From Streptomyces sp. NBRC 109706 (lineage in GTDB: Bacteria > Actinomycetota > Actinomycetes > Streptomycetales > Streptomycetaceae), in contig NZ_BBOM01000005.1 in NCBI RefSeq assembly GCF_000974485.1, forward strand, positions 372,001 through 436,000: a stretch of DNA of 64,000 bases, read 5' to 3'. Positions 38,994 to 49,192 of the stretch are shown in pieces (the first letter of the stretch is position 1; every line of letters starts with the position of its first letter). Both the position numbers and the translations under genes were made by a program. Below the pieces are notes generated by a model that saw nothing but the letters and a program-made list of their open reading frames with translations, searched no databases and was not told the origin of the DNA.

Positions 38994-40853
38994 TCAGCCG
39001 GCGGCGGGCGGGGCCACCTCGAACCAGACCAGCTTTCCGGTGCTCAGCCGGGTCGCGCCCCACTGCCGGGCCAAGCGCTGGACCAGGTACAGGCCCCGCC
39101 CGCCCTCGTCGGCCGGACCGGCCTGCCGCAGCCTGGGCAGCTGCGGAACGTCGTCGCCCACCTCGCAGCGCAGCACATCGGTGCGCAACAGCCGCAGGGT
39201 GACGGGGCGTTCGGCATACCGGACGGCATTGGTGACCACCTCGCTGACCAGCAGCTCCACCGAGTCCTCCAGCTCCGAGAGGTCCCAGCGGGCGAGGTTC
39301 TCCCGCACCATCCGGCGCGCCTCGCGCACCGACTCGGCGCGCGGATCCAGCCTGCAGAACGCCACATCGTCCGGCGCGATGCCCTCGAACCTGGCGGCCA
39401 GCAGCGCGATGTCGTCGTCCCGGTCGCCCGGGCCGACGATGTCCAACACCTCGTCGCACAGCGGCTCCAGCGGGGCCGCCGCGTCCGGCCTGGTCAGCTG
39501 CGAGATGCTGGCAAGCTTCTCCCGCAGATGCTCGACCCCGGTCCAGACGTCGCGGCTGCGCGACTCCACCAGTCCGTCGGTGTAGAGCAGCAGCGTGGCA
39601 CCGGCCGGCGCGTCCACCTCGACCATCTCGAAGTCCACCCCGCCCACGCCGATGGGCGCGTTGGGCGGTAGGTTCACCAGCTCGGTCGAGCCGTCCACAT
39701 GCAGCATCACGGGCGGCGGATGACCGGCGTTGGCGGCCGTGATGCGGTGCGCGACCGGGTCGTAGACGGCGTAGAGGCAGGTCGCCATCCGGTCCTGTCC
39801 CAACCGCTGCGCCTGCTCGTCGAGATGGTGCAGCACCTCAAGGGGCGGCAGGTCGAGCCCGGCCAGCGTCTGCACCGTGGTGCGCAGCTGTCCCATGATC
39901 GCCGCCGAGGTCGTCGAGTGGCCCATCACATCGCCCACCACCAGCGCCACTCGGCTGCCTGGCAGCGGGATCGCGTCGTACCAGTCGCCGCCGACCCGTG
40001 CGGACTGGGCGGCCGGCAGATAGCGGCTCGCCAGCCGGACGCCGGTCGGCTGCGGCAGGTCGTCGGGGAGCATGGTCCGCTGCAACTCGTCCGCGATCGA
40101 CGCCTCCCGGCCGTAGAGCACGGCCTTGTCCACGCCCAGCGCGGAGTGGGTGGCGAGCTGCTGCGCCACCTGAAGGTCCTCGGCGGCGAACACGTCACGG
40201 TCCGGGCGGCGCAGGAAGATGGCCGCGCCGATCACCCGGCGCCGGCCACGCAGCGGGGTGAGGATCGCCCGCCTGCCCTCGGGCAGCGAGACGGCGCCGG
40301 TCAGCTCGCGCATGGCGGCCTTCGGGACCTGGCTCTCGATGAACACCGGGCGCACCCCGCGCAGCACCTCGGCCAGCGGCCCGTTGCCGCGCACTTCGAC
40401 CAGCGGGGTGGCGCCGGACAGCAGTGGCAGCTCGCCACCGCCGCTGTCGGGCAGCGGGTCGCCGAGGGCCTCCAGGGTGAGCGCCTCGGGGATGCGGTCG
40501 GTGCGCCGCAGCTTGAGGACCCACGGGTTGACCGGCTGCTCGTCACCGACCGGCAACGGATGGCGCAGATAGACCAGGATGGCGTCCGAGAACGTCGGTA
40601 CCGAGGCGCGGCACAGGCCGAGCACGATCTCGTCCAGGTCCATACCGCGCGCGATGCGTCGGGTGGCGGAGCCCACGAACCGCAGCCGCTCCAACTCCCG
40701 CATGCCGCCGGTGGGGGCCTCGTCGGTCGTGGGACGGACGAGAGGCGCTTCGGTGGTGTCCGGCTCGGATCGGGCGTGCGGCAGCGCTGGGCTCTCGGCG
40801 CGCGGTGCGTCCGCCGTGCGAGCCATGGGCTGCGGAGGGGTCGGGTCCGTCAC
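38994..40853 (-). CDS. GAF-domain SpoIIE-type PP2C phosphatase with HATPase domain
   Basis: About 619 aa, soluble. A Pro/Thr-rich N-terminus is followed by a GAF domain (about residues 60-280, with ILTPLRGRRRVIGAAIFLRRPDRD), a SpoIIE phosphatase domain (GGDWYDAIPLPGSRVALVVGDVMGHSTTSAAIMGQLR, YTDGLVESRSRD, DDDIALLAARFEG) and a C-terminal HATPase_c domain (VELLVSEVVTNAVRYAERPV, DEGGRGLYLVQRLARQWG). GTG 40853 is a best guess; ATG 40825 is an alternative. It is the second such protein in the window (the other is 20902-23409) and lacks the PAS pair. Likely part of a partner-switching sigma pathway; no anti-sigma gene adjoins it. Confidence 0.9.
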   Translation of the reverse strand: MTDPTPPQPMARTADAPRAESPALPHARSEPDTTEAPLVRPTTDEAPTGGMRELERLRFVGSATRRIARGMDLDEIVLGLCRASVPTFSDAILVYLRHPLPVGDEQPVNPWVLKLRRTDRIPEALTLEALGDPLPDSGGGELPLLSGATPLVEVRGNGPLAEVLRGVRPVFIESQVPKAAMRELTGAVSLPEGRRAILTPLRGRRRVIGAAIFLRRPDRDVFAAEDLQVAQQLATHSALGVDKAVLYGREASIADELQRTMLPDDLPQPTGVRLASRYLPAAQSARVGGDWYDAIPLPGSRVALVVGDVMGHSTTSAAIMGQLRTTVQTLAGLDLPPLEVLHHLDEQAQRLGQDRMATCLYAVYDPVAHRITAANAGHPPPVMLHVDGSTELVNLPPNAPIGVGGVDFEMVEVDAPAGATLLLYTDGLVESRSRDVWTGVEHLREKLASISQLTRPDAAAPLEPLCDEVLDIVGPGDRDDDIALLAARFEGIAPDDVAFCRLDPRAESVREARRMVRENLARWDLSELEDSVELLVSEVVTNAVRYAERPVTLRLLRTDVLRCEVGDDVPQLPRLRQAGPADEGGRGLYLVQRLARQWGATRLSTGKLVWFEVAPPAAG

Positions 40854-40951
40854 GAGGGGCTGTCCATCCAGGCGGGAACTAGCGTGCGGGGTGGGGGTGT
40901 TGGGTTGTGTGGTCGTGGAGGCTGATCCTACGTTTGGCGCCCCGGGGCGTA

Positions 40952-41677
40952 TCAAGAGGCTCTGGGGTGATCGGGCAGCCGATCGGACTGCGCGGAGTGG
41001 GTCAAAGAGGACGTCAGGCGGTCCCAGTGGGACGGCAGTCGGGGCCGGCGCCAGCGTGGATCGGGCCGCCAGGAAGGCCAGTTCTCGGCGAAGGGCGAGC
41101 CCCACTCCCTGATCAGGCCAACCGCTTCCCGGCCCGCGTCGCGGACCCGCGCCACCTGATCGGCGTCGAGCAGCCCCGCCATTTCTGCTTGGGCGAATTC
41201 GTCTTCGTCCCGCCACTCCCAGCTGCGGTCAGCGTAGACCACGATATCGAGAAAGTGATCCTCGGAATCCACCCCGCCGGACCACCGGCTCCGGGGCTCT
41301 TCAAGATTGACGTACCAGTTCTTGAAGCGCCAGTCCCGGTCCCAGAAAAGCCAGATCGACCAGGGGTCCCCGGGGCGTGCGAGCTTGAGCAGACCGTTGC
41401 CCAACCACCGGCAACGGGCCAGCACACGCGGCTTGGTGTACCGCGTGGCCAGCGGTTCCAGATGGAGTGGTGTGCCGTCGGCGAACTGTGGCCGGACGCA
41501 CTCCGTACCGGGCGCCAGCCACACCGCGAGCAGATCGGGCGTGTCTCTGACGACCGTGACGGGCCGGCAGATATGGAAATGTCGGGCCCCATTGGCCCGA
41601 TAACGCCACAGAATGTGGTCACCCGGTCGCCATGGATGCGCCCCGCCCGCTCCCTCGTTTCCCAACTCCATCGACAC
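40952..41677 (-). CDS. DUF402 (FomD-like) hydrolase-family protein
   Basis: 241 aa. The DUF402 core is clear: WRPGDHILWRYR, PLHLEPLATRY, WSIWLFWDRDWRFKNWYVNLEEPRSRW and DSEDHFLDIVVYADRSWEWRDEDEFAQAEMAGLLD, containing the Asp/Glu residues that bind metal in family structures. FomD hydrolyses a CMP-phosphonate in fosfomycin biosynthesis; housekeeping relatives are nucleoside di- or triphosphate hydrolases. No phosphonate genes are near. GTG 41677 or ATG 41671 start; neither has a good site. Confidence 0.85.
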   Translation of the reverse strand: MSMELGNEGAGGAHPWRPGDHILWRYRANGARHFHICRPVTVVRDTPDLLAVWLAPGTECVRPQFADGTPLHLEPLATRYTKPRVLARCRWLGNGLLKLARPGDPWSIWLFWDRDWRFKNWYVNLEEPRSRWSGGVDSEDHFLDIVVYADRSWEWRDEDEFAQAEMAGLLDADQVARVRDAGREAVGLIREWGSPFAENWPSWRPDPRWRRPRLPSHWDRLTSSLTHSAQSDRLPDHPRAS

Positions 41678-41738
41678 ATGGTATTCGGGTCGCGGCGCGG
41701 GGTGGGCGCATCATGACTGACAGCACATCACGAGAACG

Positions 41739-43133
41739 TCAGGGGCGGGTCATCCGCAGCACGTCCAGGGCCTCGTCAAGCTGTTCCAGGGTCAGTTCAC
41801 CCCGCTCGACATATCCGCCGTCCAGCACGGTCTCGCGAATGGTCTTCCGCTCGGCCAGTGCCCGCTTGGCGACCTTTGCGGCCTCCTCGTAGCCGATGTA
41901 CCGGTTGAGCGGGGTGACGACGGACGGGGAGGACTCGGCGTACTCCAGGGCGCGCTCGACGTTGGCGGTGATGCCGTCGACGGTGCGGTCGGCCAGCAGC
42001 CGGGAGGCGTTGGAGAGCAGCCGGATCGACTCCAGCAGGTTCTTCGCCATCACCGGGAGCATGACGTTCAGCTCGAAGTTGCCGGCGGCACCCGCGGTGG
42101 TGACCGTGACGTCGTTGCCGATGACCTGCGCGGACACCATCAGCACCGCCTCGGGGATCACCGGGTTGACCTTGCCCGGCATGATCGAGGAGCCCGGCTG
42201 GAGGTCGGGCAGCGCGATCTCGGCGAGGCCGGTGCGCGGGCCCGAGGCCATCCACCGCAGGTCGTTGCAGATCTTGGTGAGCGAGACCGCGATGGTGCGG
42301 AGCTGTCCCGAGGCCTCGACCAGACCGTCCCTGGCGCCTTGGGCCTCGAAGTGGTCGCGCGCCTCGGTGAGCGGCAGCCCGGTGGCGCGGGCGACCTCGG
42401 CGATCACGGCGGCGGAGAAGCCGGGCGGGGTGTTGATGCCGGTGCCGACGGCGGTGCCGCCGAGCGGCAGCTCGGCCAGCCGGGGCAGCGAGGCGTTCAA
42501 CCGCTCGATGCCGTAACGCACCTGCGCGGCGTAGCCGTCGAACTCCTGGCCGAGGGTGACGGGTGTGGCATCCATCAGGTGGGTCCGGCCGGACTTGACC
42601 ACGCCGGCGAACTCCTGGCCCTTGCGCTCCAGGGACTCCGCGAGATGGGTGAGGGCCGGGACCAGCTCCTCGATCACGGCGCCGGTGGCGGCGATATGGA
42701 TGGAGGAGGGGAACACGTCGTTGGAGGACTGGCTCGCGTTGACGTGGTCGTTGGGGTGCACGGGCCGACCGAGGCGTTCGGTCGCCAGGGTGGCCAGCAC
42801 CTCGTTGGTGTTCATATTGGACGAGGTACCGGAACCGGTCTGGAAGACATCGATCGGGAAGTGCTCGTCCCAGCGGCCGTCGGCGACCTCGTCGGCGGCG
42901 GCGGCGATGGCCTCGGCCATGTCCTTCTCCACCACCCCGAGCTCGGCGTTGACCAGGGCGGCGGCGGCCTTGACGCGTGCCAGCGCGGCGATATGGGCGC
43001 GTTCCAGGCGCTGCCCCGAGATCGGGAAGTTCTCCACGGCCCGCTGGGTCTGGGCCCGCCACCTGGCGTCGGCCGGAACCCGCACCTCGCCCATCGAGTC
43101 GTGCTCGACGCGGTATTCGTTCGTACCAGTCAT
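41739..43133 (-). CDS. fumC: Fumarase class II
   Basis: 464 aa TCA-cycle enzyme. Signature [11 protein letters not shown], substrate-site segments [49 protein letters not shown] and [18 protein letters not shown] 43133 gives [20 protein letters not shown]. No ribosome site precedes it, but TAGATT lies seven bases upstream, so the transcript may be leaderless. Confidence 0.97.
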   Translation of the reverse strand: MTGTNEYRVEHDSMGEVRVPADARWRAQTQRAVENFPISGQRLERAHIAALARVKAAAALVNAELGVVEKDMAEAIAAAADEVADGRWDEHFPIDVFQTGSGTSSNMNTNEVLATLATERLGRPVHPNDHVNASQSSNDVFPSSIHIAATGAVIEELVPALTHLAESLERKGQEFAGVVKSGRTHLMDATPVTLGQEFDGYAAQVRYGIERLNASLPRLAELPLGGTAVGTGINTPPGFSAAVIAEVARATGLPLTEARDHFEAQGARDGLVEASGQLRTIAVSLTKICNDLRWMASGPRTGLAEIALPDLQPGSSIMPGKVNPVIPEAVLMVSAQVIGNDVTVTTAGAAGNFELNVMLPVMAKNLLESIRLLSNASRLLADRTVDGITANVERALEYAESSPSVVTPLNRYIGYEEAAKVAKRALAERKTIRETVLDGGYVERGELTLEQLDEALDVLRMTRP

Positions 43134-43345
43134 GGGGACGAATCTACCCGGCGGGCACAAGCCCTCGGGCCGGGGGCGAACCGGGGAGCCGAACGGGGCC
43201 CCGGGGCGGCAACCGCGCCCTGCGGAGCGCTGGTTGCCGCCCGGCGCGCGGGGGTGTGGGCAGGGCGCGCGGGCGCTCCCCGCGCCATGGTGTGCGCTCG
43301 CTCGACCGTGATCCTGCCCACAGGGCTCCCGGGGCGCCCCTCCCC

Positions 43346-45673
43346 CTACTCGGTGCGCAGGCCGTCCGGGCGCATCAGCCGCCAGAGCAGCGGCATGCTG
43401 CCCAGGGTGACCGCGCCGATGACTCCGGCGCCCACTCCGGCCATCGGCAGGAAGGCCAGCCAGCTCCCGAGCGGGAGATCCACCACGGACATCAGCAACG
43501 CTCCCAGCAGGACGCCGACCCCCGAGGCCAGGACCAGCCCGACCACCACCGGCAGGGCCGTCTGCCACAGCACCGAGGCTCCCAGCGTGGCCCGCGGCGT
43601 GCCCAGGGCCACCAGCGCGGACAACAGCTGCTTGCGCTCACGGAGTTGCTCCAGCGTGGTGACCAGCATGCTGGCCGCTATCAGCACCATCACCCCCGAG
43701 GCGCCGATGAGCATCCCCGTCTGGATTCGGGACAGATCCTCCGAGACCCGCGACGACGTGATCTCCCAGACCTCGCCCCCACCGGGGACCGCCCACACCT
43801 CGTTGCGCACCCGCTCCACCGTGTCCCGGTCGGAGAGATCGGCGGTCAGCAGCAGCCGGGCGAACCCGCCTTCGAGGCTCTTCCCGTCCAGCGCCCCGGG
43901 CGTCGCCAACAGGCCGTAGTACGTCCAGCCGGTGGGAGAGGCGACGGGCTGGATCTCCCGCACCGTCTCCGGGACCGTCCACAGAAGGGACTCCGTCTCG
44001 CTCTCGGAGAGATCCACCGTCTCGCCGGGGACGAGCATCGGCTCCTCCCAGTTCGCCGGGGCGGGCACCCGGAAGACGGCGCCGTCGACGCAGTCCGTCG
44101 CGGCGGACAGCTCGGCCAGCACCGAGCACTCGGCCACCAACATGCTCACGGCGGCCCGATCGACATCGGCGGCATCCCCCGGGTAGCCCACCAGGCCCTC
44201 CACATAGGGGTACGTGGCCGTCACGCCGGCCAACCGGCTCACCCGATCCGCCACCCCCGCTACCTCCGCGGCCCCGGGATCCCGCAGGCTGACCTCCAGC
44301 TGGGCCCGCGTCACATCGGCGCCGGTCTGCTCCGTCTCATCGGCCCTGACCCCGTCGAAGAGCATGTACAGCGCGGTGGCCCCGGCGACCGCGACCGTGA
44401 TGCCGCTGATCGCGCGGACCGCGGGGCCGTTGCTCAACTGGAGCCGGCGCACCGCCAACTGCCAGGAGACCGGACCGCCCTGGAGCCGGCCGGTCACCCG
44501 CTCCACCAACCAGGGCAGCAGCGCGGTGGCCCCGGTCAACAGCAGCGCCACCCCGGCGACGGCCTGTGTCGCGGCCAGATCGCTGGTGCCGGAGAAGCCG
44601 CCCAACAGGGGCAGCAGCAGCGCCAGCCCGAGCAGCGCCGGCACCAGCCGCCAGACCAACCGGCGCGGGCGGGGCCGCGACTGCCGCACCACGCCCAGCG
44701 GCTCCACCACGATGGAGCGCATGGCGAACAGCGTGGCCCCGACGGCCAGGACCGGAACGGCCAGCAGCACCAACACGGCCAGCGGCGGGCTGGGAACGAT
44801 ATCTCCGACGAAGGTGCTGGTGTTGGCGACCGACAACCCCGCCAGCGGCGGCCGGACCGCCAGGAACAGCAGGACGCCCAGCACCAGGCCCAGCACCGCG
44901 CCGACCACGGCCTCCCCCGCCGCGATCCGGCGGGACATCATCGTGTCCGCGCCGACCAGCCGCAGCGCGGCCAACCGGCGGTCGCGTCGTTCGCCGCCGA
45001 AGCGCACGGCCGTGGTGATGAATATGGGCACCGGCATCAGCAGAACCACGCAGATGACCAGGATCAGCAGCACCAGAGCCGGGGACAGCCCTTCCTCGAC
45101 ATAGACCGGGTCGCCGAACCGCTCGATCCGGGTGCCCCGCTCCTCGGCGACCAGATCGTCGGCACCCAGATAGAAGTACAGCTCCTGGGAGCCGAGCAGC
45201 CCCTCGTCCCCGATGGTGCCCGCGCGGGGCTGGCTCAGCCGCTCGGCCAACAGCGCGCCGTCGGGCGAGTCCAGCAGCCGCTCCAGCGCCGGGGAGAGCA
45301 CGATCTCGCCGGGCCGGGGGAAGGAACTCAGCCCCGGGGGCGGCGTGGCCGTGGTGCCCTCGCCGGCGTCCGGCTGGATCTCCCGACCCCCGATCTGCTC
45401 CCCGTGGTACTCCGTCCACACATCCTCGACCAGCAGGGTGTCGGAGGCCGGCTCGCTCACCTCGTTGCCCATCGTCGCCCGGGCGTCCGAGCGCTGGGAA
45501 CGGCCGTCCATTACCTGGGGGATGGAGGTGGCCAGCAGGAGAACGGCCACCCCGAGGGCGATGCCGACAGCGGAGAGCGTGGTGCGGATCCAGCCGGACG
45601 GGCCGCCGGCGAGCGCCAGCCGGACGCCGAGCCCGAGATCCCGGGCCCAGACCCGGGGGGATGTGCGGCTCAT
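43346..45673 (-). CDS. FtsX-like ABC exporter permease, large
   Basis: 775 aa. Helix 1 ([22 protein letters not shown]) is followed by a ~160-residue extracytoplasmic domain. Then come an FtsX module (three helices around [31 protein letters not shown]), two extra helices, a second extracytoplasmic domain of ~200 residues, and a final FtsX module ([31 protein letters not shown]). About ten helices. ATG 45673 overlaps the ATPase gene's stop by 4 nt. Likely exports or resists a membrane-active compound; the substrate is unknown. Confidence 0.9.
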   Translation of the reverse strand: MSRTSPRVWARDLGLGVRLALAGGPSGWIRTTLSAVGIALGVAVLLLATSIPQVMDGRSQRSDARATMGNEVSEPASDTLLVEDVWTEYHGEQIGGREIQPDAGEGTTATPPPGLSSFPRPGEIVLSPALERLLDSPDGALLAERLSQPRAGTIGDEGLLGSQELYFYLGADDLVAEERGTRIERFGDPVYVEEGLSPALVLLILVICVVLLMPVPIFITTAVRFGGERRDRRLAALRLVGADTMMSRRIAAGEAVVGAVLGLVLGVLLFLAVRPPLAGLSVANTSTFVGDIVPSPPLAVLVLLAVPVLAVGATLFAMRSIVVEPLGVVRQSRPRPRRLVWRLVPALLGLALLLPLLGGFSGTSDLAATQAVAGVALLLTGATALLPWLVERVTGRLQGGPVSWQLAVRRLQLSNGPAVRAISGITVAVAGATALYMLFDGVRADETEQTGADVTRAQLEVSLRDPGAAEVAGVADRVSRLAGVTATYPYVEGLVGYPGDAADVDRAAVSMLVAECSVLAELSAATDCVDGAVFRVPAPANWEEPMLVPGETVDLSESETESLLWTVPETVREIQPVASPTGWTYYGLLATPGALDGKSLEGGFARLLLTADLSDRDTVERVRNEVWAVPGGGEVWEITSSRVSEDLSRIQTGMLIGASGVMVLIAASMLVTTLEQLRERKQLLSALVALGTPRATLGASVLWQTALPVVVGLVLASGVGVLLGALLMSVVDLPLGSWLAFLPMAGVGAGVIGAVTLGSMPLLWRLMRPDGLRTE

Positions 45674-46362
45674 ACCGCCCCCGCCAGATCACGGGCGCGC
45701 CCGTCACGGACCACGACCTCGCGGTCGGAGTACGCCGCGACCCGGGTCTCATGGGTGACGAGGACCACCGCCGTGCCCGTGTCGCGGGCGGCGCTGACCA
45801 ACAACCGCATCACCCGCTCGCCGTTGAGCGAATCCAGCGCTCCGGTCGGCTCGTCGGCGAAGAGCATCCGGGGATCGTTCACCAGGGCGCGGGCGACGGC
45901 CACGCGCTGCCCCTGGCCGCCGGAGACCTGCCCCGGCCGCTTGGCGGCGATATCCGCCACCTCCAACCGGGCCAGCCACTCCTCGGCCCTGGCCTCGGCG
46001 CGCTTGCGCGGCACGCCGGCCAGCCGGAGCGGGAGGGCGACGTTCTCCTCGCAGGTCAACTCGGGGACCAGCTGGCCGAACTGGAAGACGAAGCCGAACT
46101 CCTCGCGGCGCAGCGCGCTGCGCTCGGCGTCGGAGAGGGCGGGCAGCTCACGCCCCCGGTATGTCACCCGCCCGCTGTCCGGCGGCACGATGCCGGCGAG
46201 GCAGTGCAGCAGGGTGGACTTCCCCGAGCCGGAAGGGCCCATCACGGCCACCACCTCGCCCGCGTTGATGGTGAAATCGGCGCCGTCGAGCGCGGAGGTG
46301 GAGCCGTACTGCTTGTGGAGATCGCTCGCCGTGAGCAGGGCGGGGCTGGGGTTGTCGTTCAT
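45670..46362 (-). CDS. ABC exporter ATPase, MacB/LolD type
   Basis: 230 aa. Walker A GPSGSGKST, Q-loop FVFQFGQLVPELT, signature VSGGQGQR, Walker B MLFADEPTGALD, switch His in VTHETR. ATG 46362 overlaps the PadR stop (ATGA-type junction) and has GGAAG upstream; GTG 46368 is an alternative. Middle gene of the operon PadR-ATPase-permease. Confidence 0.93.
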   Translation of the reverse strand: MNDNPSPALLTASDLHKQYGSTSALDGADFTINAGEVVAVMGPSGSGKSTLLHCLAGIVPPDSGRVTYRGRELPALSDAERSALRREEFGFVFQFGQLVPELTCEENVALPLRLAGVPRKRAEARAEEWLARLEVADIAAKRPGQVSGGQGQRVAVARALVNDPRMLFADEPTGALDSLNGERVMRLLVSAARDTGTAVVLVTHETRVAAYSDREVVVRDGRARDLAGAV

Positions 46363-46883
46363 GAGCACACTTCCGATGCGAGCTGGTCGAGCCTGGCCGC
46401 CGTCAACTCAAGCCAGCGCAGGTCGGCCTCCAGATGGAACAGGGCGTGGTCGCATATCAGCTGGTCGGCCAGATCGCCGTCGAGCTTGCGGCGGGTCAGC
46501 TCGCGCATCAGGCGCAGATGCTCCGAGCGCTGGGTGTCCAGCAGATCCTGCGCCTCCCGGCCGGTGAGCAGCGCGAGCACCACCTTGGTGTAGAGGGTGC
46601 TCTGCAGATACGGCTCGGGCTTCTCCGGGCTGGCCAACCAGCGTTCGACGTCGGTGACGCCCGAGGCCGTGATCGCGTAGCGCTTCCGCTCCGGGCCGCC
46701 CCCCGCCTCGACCCCCTCCACCTCGACCATGCCGTTCTTCAACAGCCGGGACATGGTGGCGTAGACCTGCCCGTAGTGGAGCGGCCGGTCCTGACCGAAG
46801 TAGACGTCGAAGGTGCGCTTGAGGTCGTAACCGTGGCGTGGGCCGGACTCCAGGAGACCGAGCAGGGTGTGACTGATGGACAT
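46359..46883 (-). CDS. PadR-family transcriptional regulator
   Basis: 174 aa. The N-terminal winged helix (SHTLLGLLESGPRHGYDLKRTFD, LHYGQVYATMSRLLKNGMVEVE, RKRYAITASGVTDVERWL) and C-terminal dimerisation helices (YTKVVLALLTGREAQDLLDTQRSEHLRLMREL) are typical. ATG 46883 has no ribosome site, but TATAGT lies eight bases upstream, consistent with a leaderless transcript. Overlapping TATAC-N7-GTATA repeats directly upstream suggest autorepression. PadR proteins commonly repress adjacent exporter genes and respond to drugs. Confidence 0.93.
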   Translation of the reverse strand: MSISHTLLGLLESGPRHGYDLKRTFDVYFGQDRPLHYGQVYATMSRLLKNGMVEVEGVEAGGGPERKRYAITASGVTDVERWLASPEKPEPYLQSTLYTKVVLALLTGREAQDLLDTQRSEHLRLMRELTRRKLDGDLADQLICDHALFHLEADLRWLELTAARLDQLASEVCS

Positions 46884-46892
46884 ATCGAGGAC

Positions 46893-46922
46893 TATACACT
46901 CCATGTATACCCCCCATGTATA
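46893..46922. promoter_or_regulatory. Overlapping PadR-type operator repeats
   Basis: TATAC-N7-GTATA at 46893-46909 and again at 46906-46922, sharing bases 46906-46909. They lie 10-39 nt before the padR start and cover its probable -10 box. Both geometry and AT content resemble known PadR operators. Confidence 0.6.
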
Positions 46923-47137
46923 GCCCTTCTGGGTGAAGACTTCCGGGCGGCACGGCGATTCGGCGGGCCGGCCGGGCGTCACCCTCGCGGCACGGAAAGG
47001 CCGCGAGGAGGCAACGCCGCGTGCCGGCCTCGCGTCTGATCCCCTAACGTGAGGAAACAGCGAGTACAACGCGGGCCAACGGGTCGGCGGGTCGGACGGG
47101 TCGGAGAGAAGTCGATGTCGGAGAGCGCCAGCGGGCG

Positions 47138-49147
47138 ATGCCGGTCCGACGCCCCCCTCGGGGGCCGCTGGTGACCGAACAGGCCCCGTCGGGCGCCGAG
47201 TCCGAGGGCTCCGACGCTCCGAAGAACGCGTCCGCCGCCGGCCGAGGGCCGGCGGCCGAGGCCGACCCCCGCCCCGCTCCGGGCCCCGAGCGCGCCGCCG
47301 ACGCCTCCGCCACCACCACGGAGGAGCCCCCGTCCACCGAGCCCGTCGAGGAGCGCGCGGCGCCCGAGGAGGGCCCGGCGTCCCGGTCGGCGGCGGAGCG
47401 CGTCCGGAACGCGTCCAAGGCGGCCTGGCGGGGCGTGCGGGCGGTCGCCCGCAAGCCGTACTGGGATCGGCCGCGCGAGAGTTGGCTGGTGCGGCGGTGG
47501 CCCGATCTCACCGCCAGCCTGGTCGCCACGTTCTTCTTCTGGCTCTCGCTCACCCCGTCGCTGGTGCCCAGGCCCTGGTACTACCAGGGGGCGATCGGCG
47601 GGATCACCGCCGCCATCGGCTACGGCCTCGGGGCCCTGCTGAGCTGGCTGTTCCGGCTGCTCTTCCGCAAGCGGCTGCCGAGCGAGACGGTGCGCGCCCG
47701 GGCCTGGTTGGCCTATCTGCTGCTGGTGCCCTGGGCGGTGGCCGCGATGTTGGGGCAGAGCGCGGACATGCAGCGGGAGCTGCGCCAGCTCCAGGGGTTG
47801 CCGCCCACGCTCACCTGGCACTCACTGATGATCGCGCTGATGGCGCTGGCGATGCTGGTGCTGCTGCTGGTGGTCGCGCGCACCATCCGGCTGTTCACCG
47901 GGCTGCTCACCCGCCTGCTGAACCGTTTTGTCCCCTGGCCGATCGCGGTCGCGTTGGGGCTGGTCATGAGCACGGGAATCGTGGTGATCGGCACCCGGGA
48001 CGTGGTGTGGGACCGCGGCATCCTCGGCATCGCCGACCGGATCGCCGCCGCCAAGGACCGCAGCACCGACGCCGGGGTGATGCGGCCCTACTCACCCCAG
48101 GTCTCGGGCAGCCCCGACTCGCTGATCCACTGGGACGATCTGGGCAACAAGGGCAGGACCTTCGCCGGCACCACGCTCTCCAGCGACGAGATCTCCGAGT
48201 TCACCGGCGAGCCGGCGTTGCCCCCCGCGCGGGTGTATGTGGGGCGCGCGGCCTATGACGACTACGCGGACGGCGCCGAGTTGGCGGTGCGAGAGCTGGA
48301 GCGGGTGGGCGCCTTCGACCGGGAGGTCCTGGCCATCACGGGAACGACCGGCACCGGCTGGGTCAACCCGACCACCGTCGAGGCCCTGGAGTACATGCAC
48401 GGCGGCGACACCGCCGTGGTCACCATGCAGTACTCCTACCTGCCCAGTTGGGCCTCCTTCATGGTGGACAGGAACGAGGCGGGCACCGCCACCGAGGCGC
48501 TGGTGGACGCGGTGTACGCGCGCTGGCAGCAGGAGCCGGAGAACGACCGTCCGAAGCTGCTGGTGTTCGGCGAGAGCCTGGCGGTCTCGGCGATCGAGTC
48601 GGCGTTCGACGGACTGGACGACCTGCTGGACCGCACGGACGGCGCGCTGCTGATCGGCCCGCCCGACTTCAGCCCGCTGCACACCGAGCTGACGGAGCGT
48701 CGGGACCCAGGCAGCCCGATCTGGCGGCCGGTCTACGACGCCGGCCGGCATGTGCGCTTCGCGCAGTTCCCCGAGCTGGACCTGGCGGAACCCGAGGGCC
48801 GGCCCTGGCAGTACCCCCGGGTGGTCTATCTCCAGAACGCCTCGGACCCGGTGGTCTGGTGGTCGCCGAGCCTGCTCTTCGAGCGGCCCGAATGGCTCAA
48901 CCAGCCGCTGGGCCCCGATGTGACCACGGCGATCGACTGGTTCCCGTTCGTCACCTTCTGGCAGACGACGGTGGACATGGCCGTCTCCTACGGCTCGCCC
49001 GCCCCGCACGGCCACCGCTACGGCTCCAACCCGGTGAACGCCTGGGCGGCCATAGCGCCGCCCGACGGCTGGTCGGAGACCGATACGGAGCGGCTCAGCT
49101 GGCTGTTGGAGATCCGCCACCCACCGAGGCACGGCTGGGCCGGGTGA
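47138..49147 (+). CDS. Membrane alpha/beta-hydrolase family protein (Abhydrolase_9)
   Basis: Up to 669 aa. A Pro/Glu/Ala-rich cytoplasmic N-terminus of ~110 residues precedes four helices (SLVATFFFWLSLTPSLVP, IGGITAAIGYGLGALLSWLF, AYLLLVPWAVAAMLG, IALMALAMLVLLLVVARTI and a further one near IAVALGLVMSTGIVVIG). The C-terminal hydrolase domain has LAITGTTGTGWVNPTTVEALEYM, KLLVFGESLAVSAIESAF (nucleophile Ser in GES) and NASDPVVWWSPSLLF. GTG 47171 is a plausible shorter start; it overlaps the stop of a 19-codon leader frame. Substrate unknown. Confidence 0.87.
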   Translation: MPVRRPPRGPLVTEQAPSGAESEGSDAPKNASAAGRGPAAEADPRPAPGPERAADASATTTEEPPSTEPVEERAAPEEGPASRSAAERVRNASKAAWRGVRAVARKPYWDRPRESWLVRRWPDLTASLVATFFFWLSLTPSLVPRPWYYQGAIGGITAAIGYGLGALLSWLFRLLFRKRLPSETVRARAWLAYLLLVPWAVAAMLGQSADMQRELRQLQGLPPTLTWHSLMIALMALAMLVLLLVVARTIRLFTGLLTRLLNRFVPWPIAVALGLVMSTGIVVIGTRDVVWDRGILGIADRIAAAKDRSTDAGVMRPYSPQVSGSPDSLIHWDDLGNKGRTFAGTTLSSDEISEFTGEPALPPARVYVGRAAYDDYADGAELAVRELERVGAFDREVLAITGTTGTGWVNPTTVEALEYMHGGDTAVVTMQYSYLPSWASFMVDRNEAGTATEALVDAVYARWQQEPENDRPKLLVFGESLAVSAIESAFDGLDDLLDRTDGALLIGPPDFSPLHTELTERRDPGSPIWRPVYDAGRHVRFAQFPELDLAEPEGRPWQYPRVVYLQNASDPVVWWSPSLLFERPEWLNQPLGPDVTTAIDWFPFVTFWQTTVDMAVSYGSPAPHGHRYGSNPVNAWAAIAPPDGWSETDTERLSWLLEIRHPPRHGWAG

Positions 49148-49149
49148 GG

Positions 49150-49181
49150 GGGCGCGTTCCCTCGCGGGAGGGAACGCGCCC
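49150..49181. terminator. 14-bp hairpin between convergent genes
   Basis: Arms GGGCGCGTTCCCTC (49150-49163) and exact complement (49168-49181), GCGG loop. It fills the 45-nt gap between the hydrolase stop and the convergent transporter stop; a bidirectional terminator. Confidence 0.8.
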
Positions 49182-49192
49182 AGGACGGCTGG

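Noticed and set aside
42977..46567. 1196-codon open frame on the plus strand
   Set aside because: Antisense to the FtsX permease and ABC ATPase genes; no domain or start site support.
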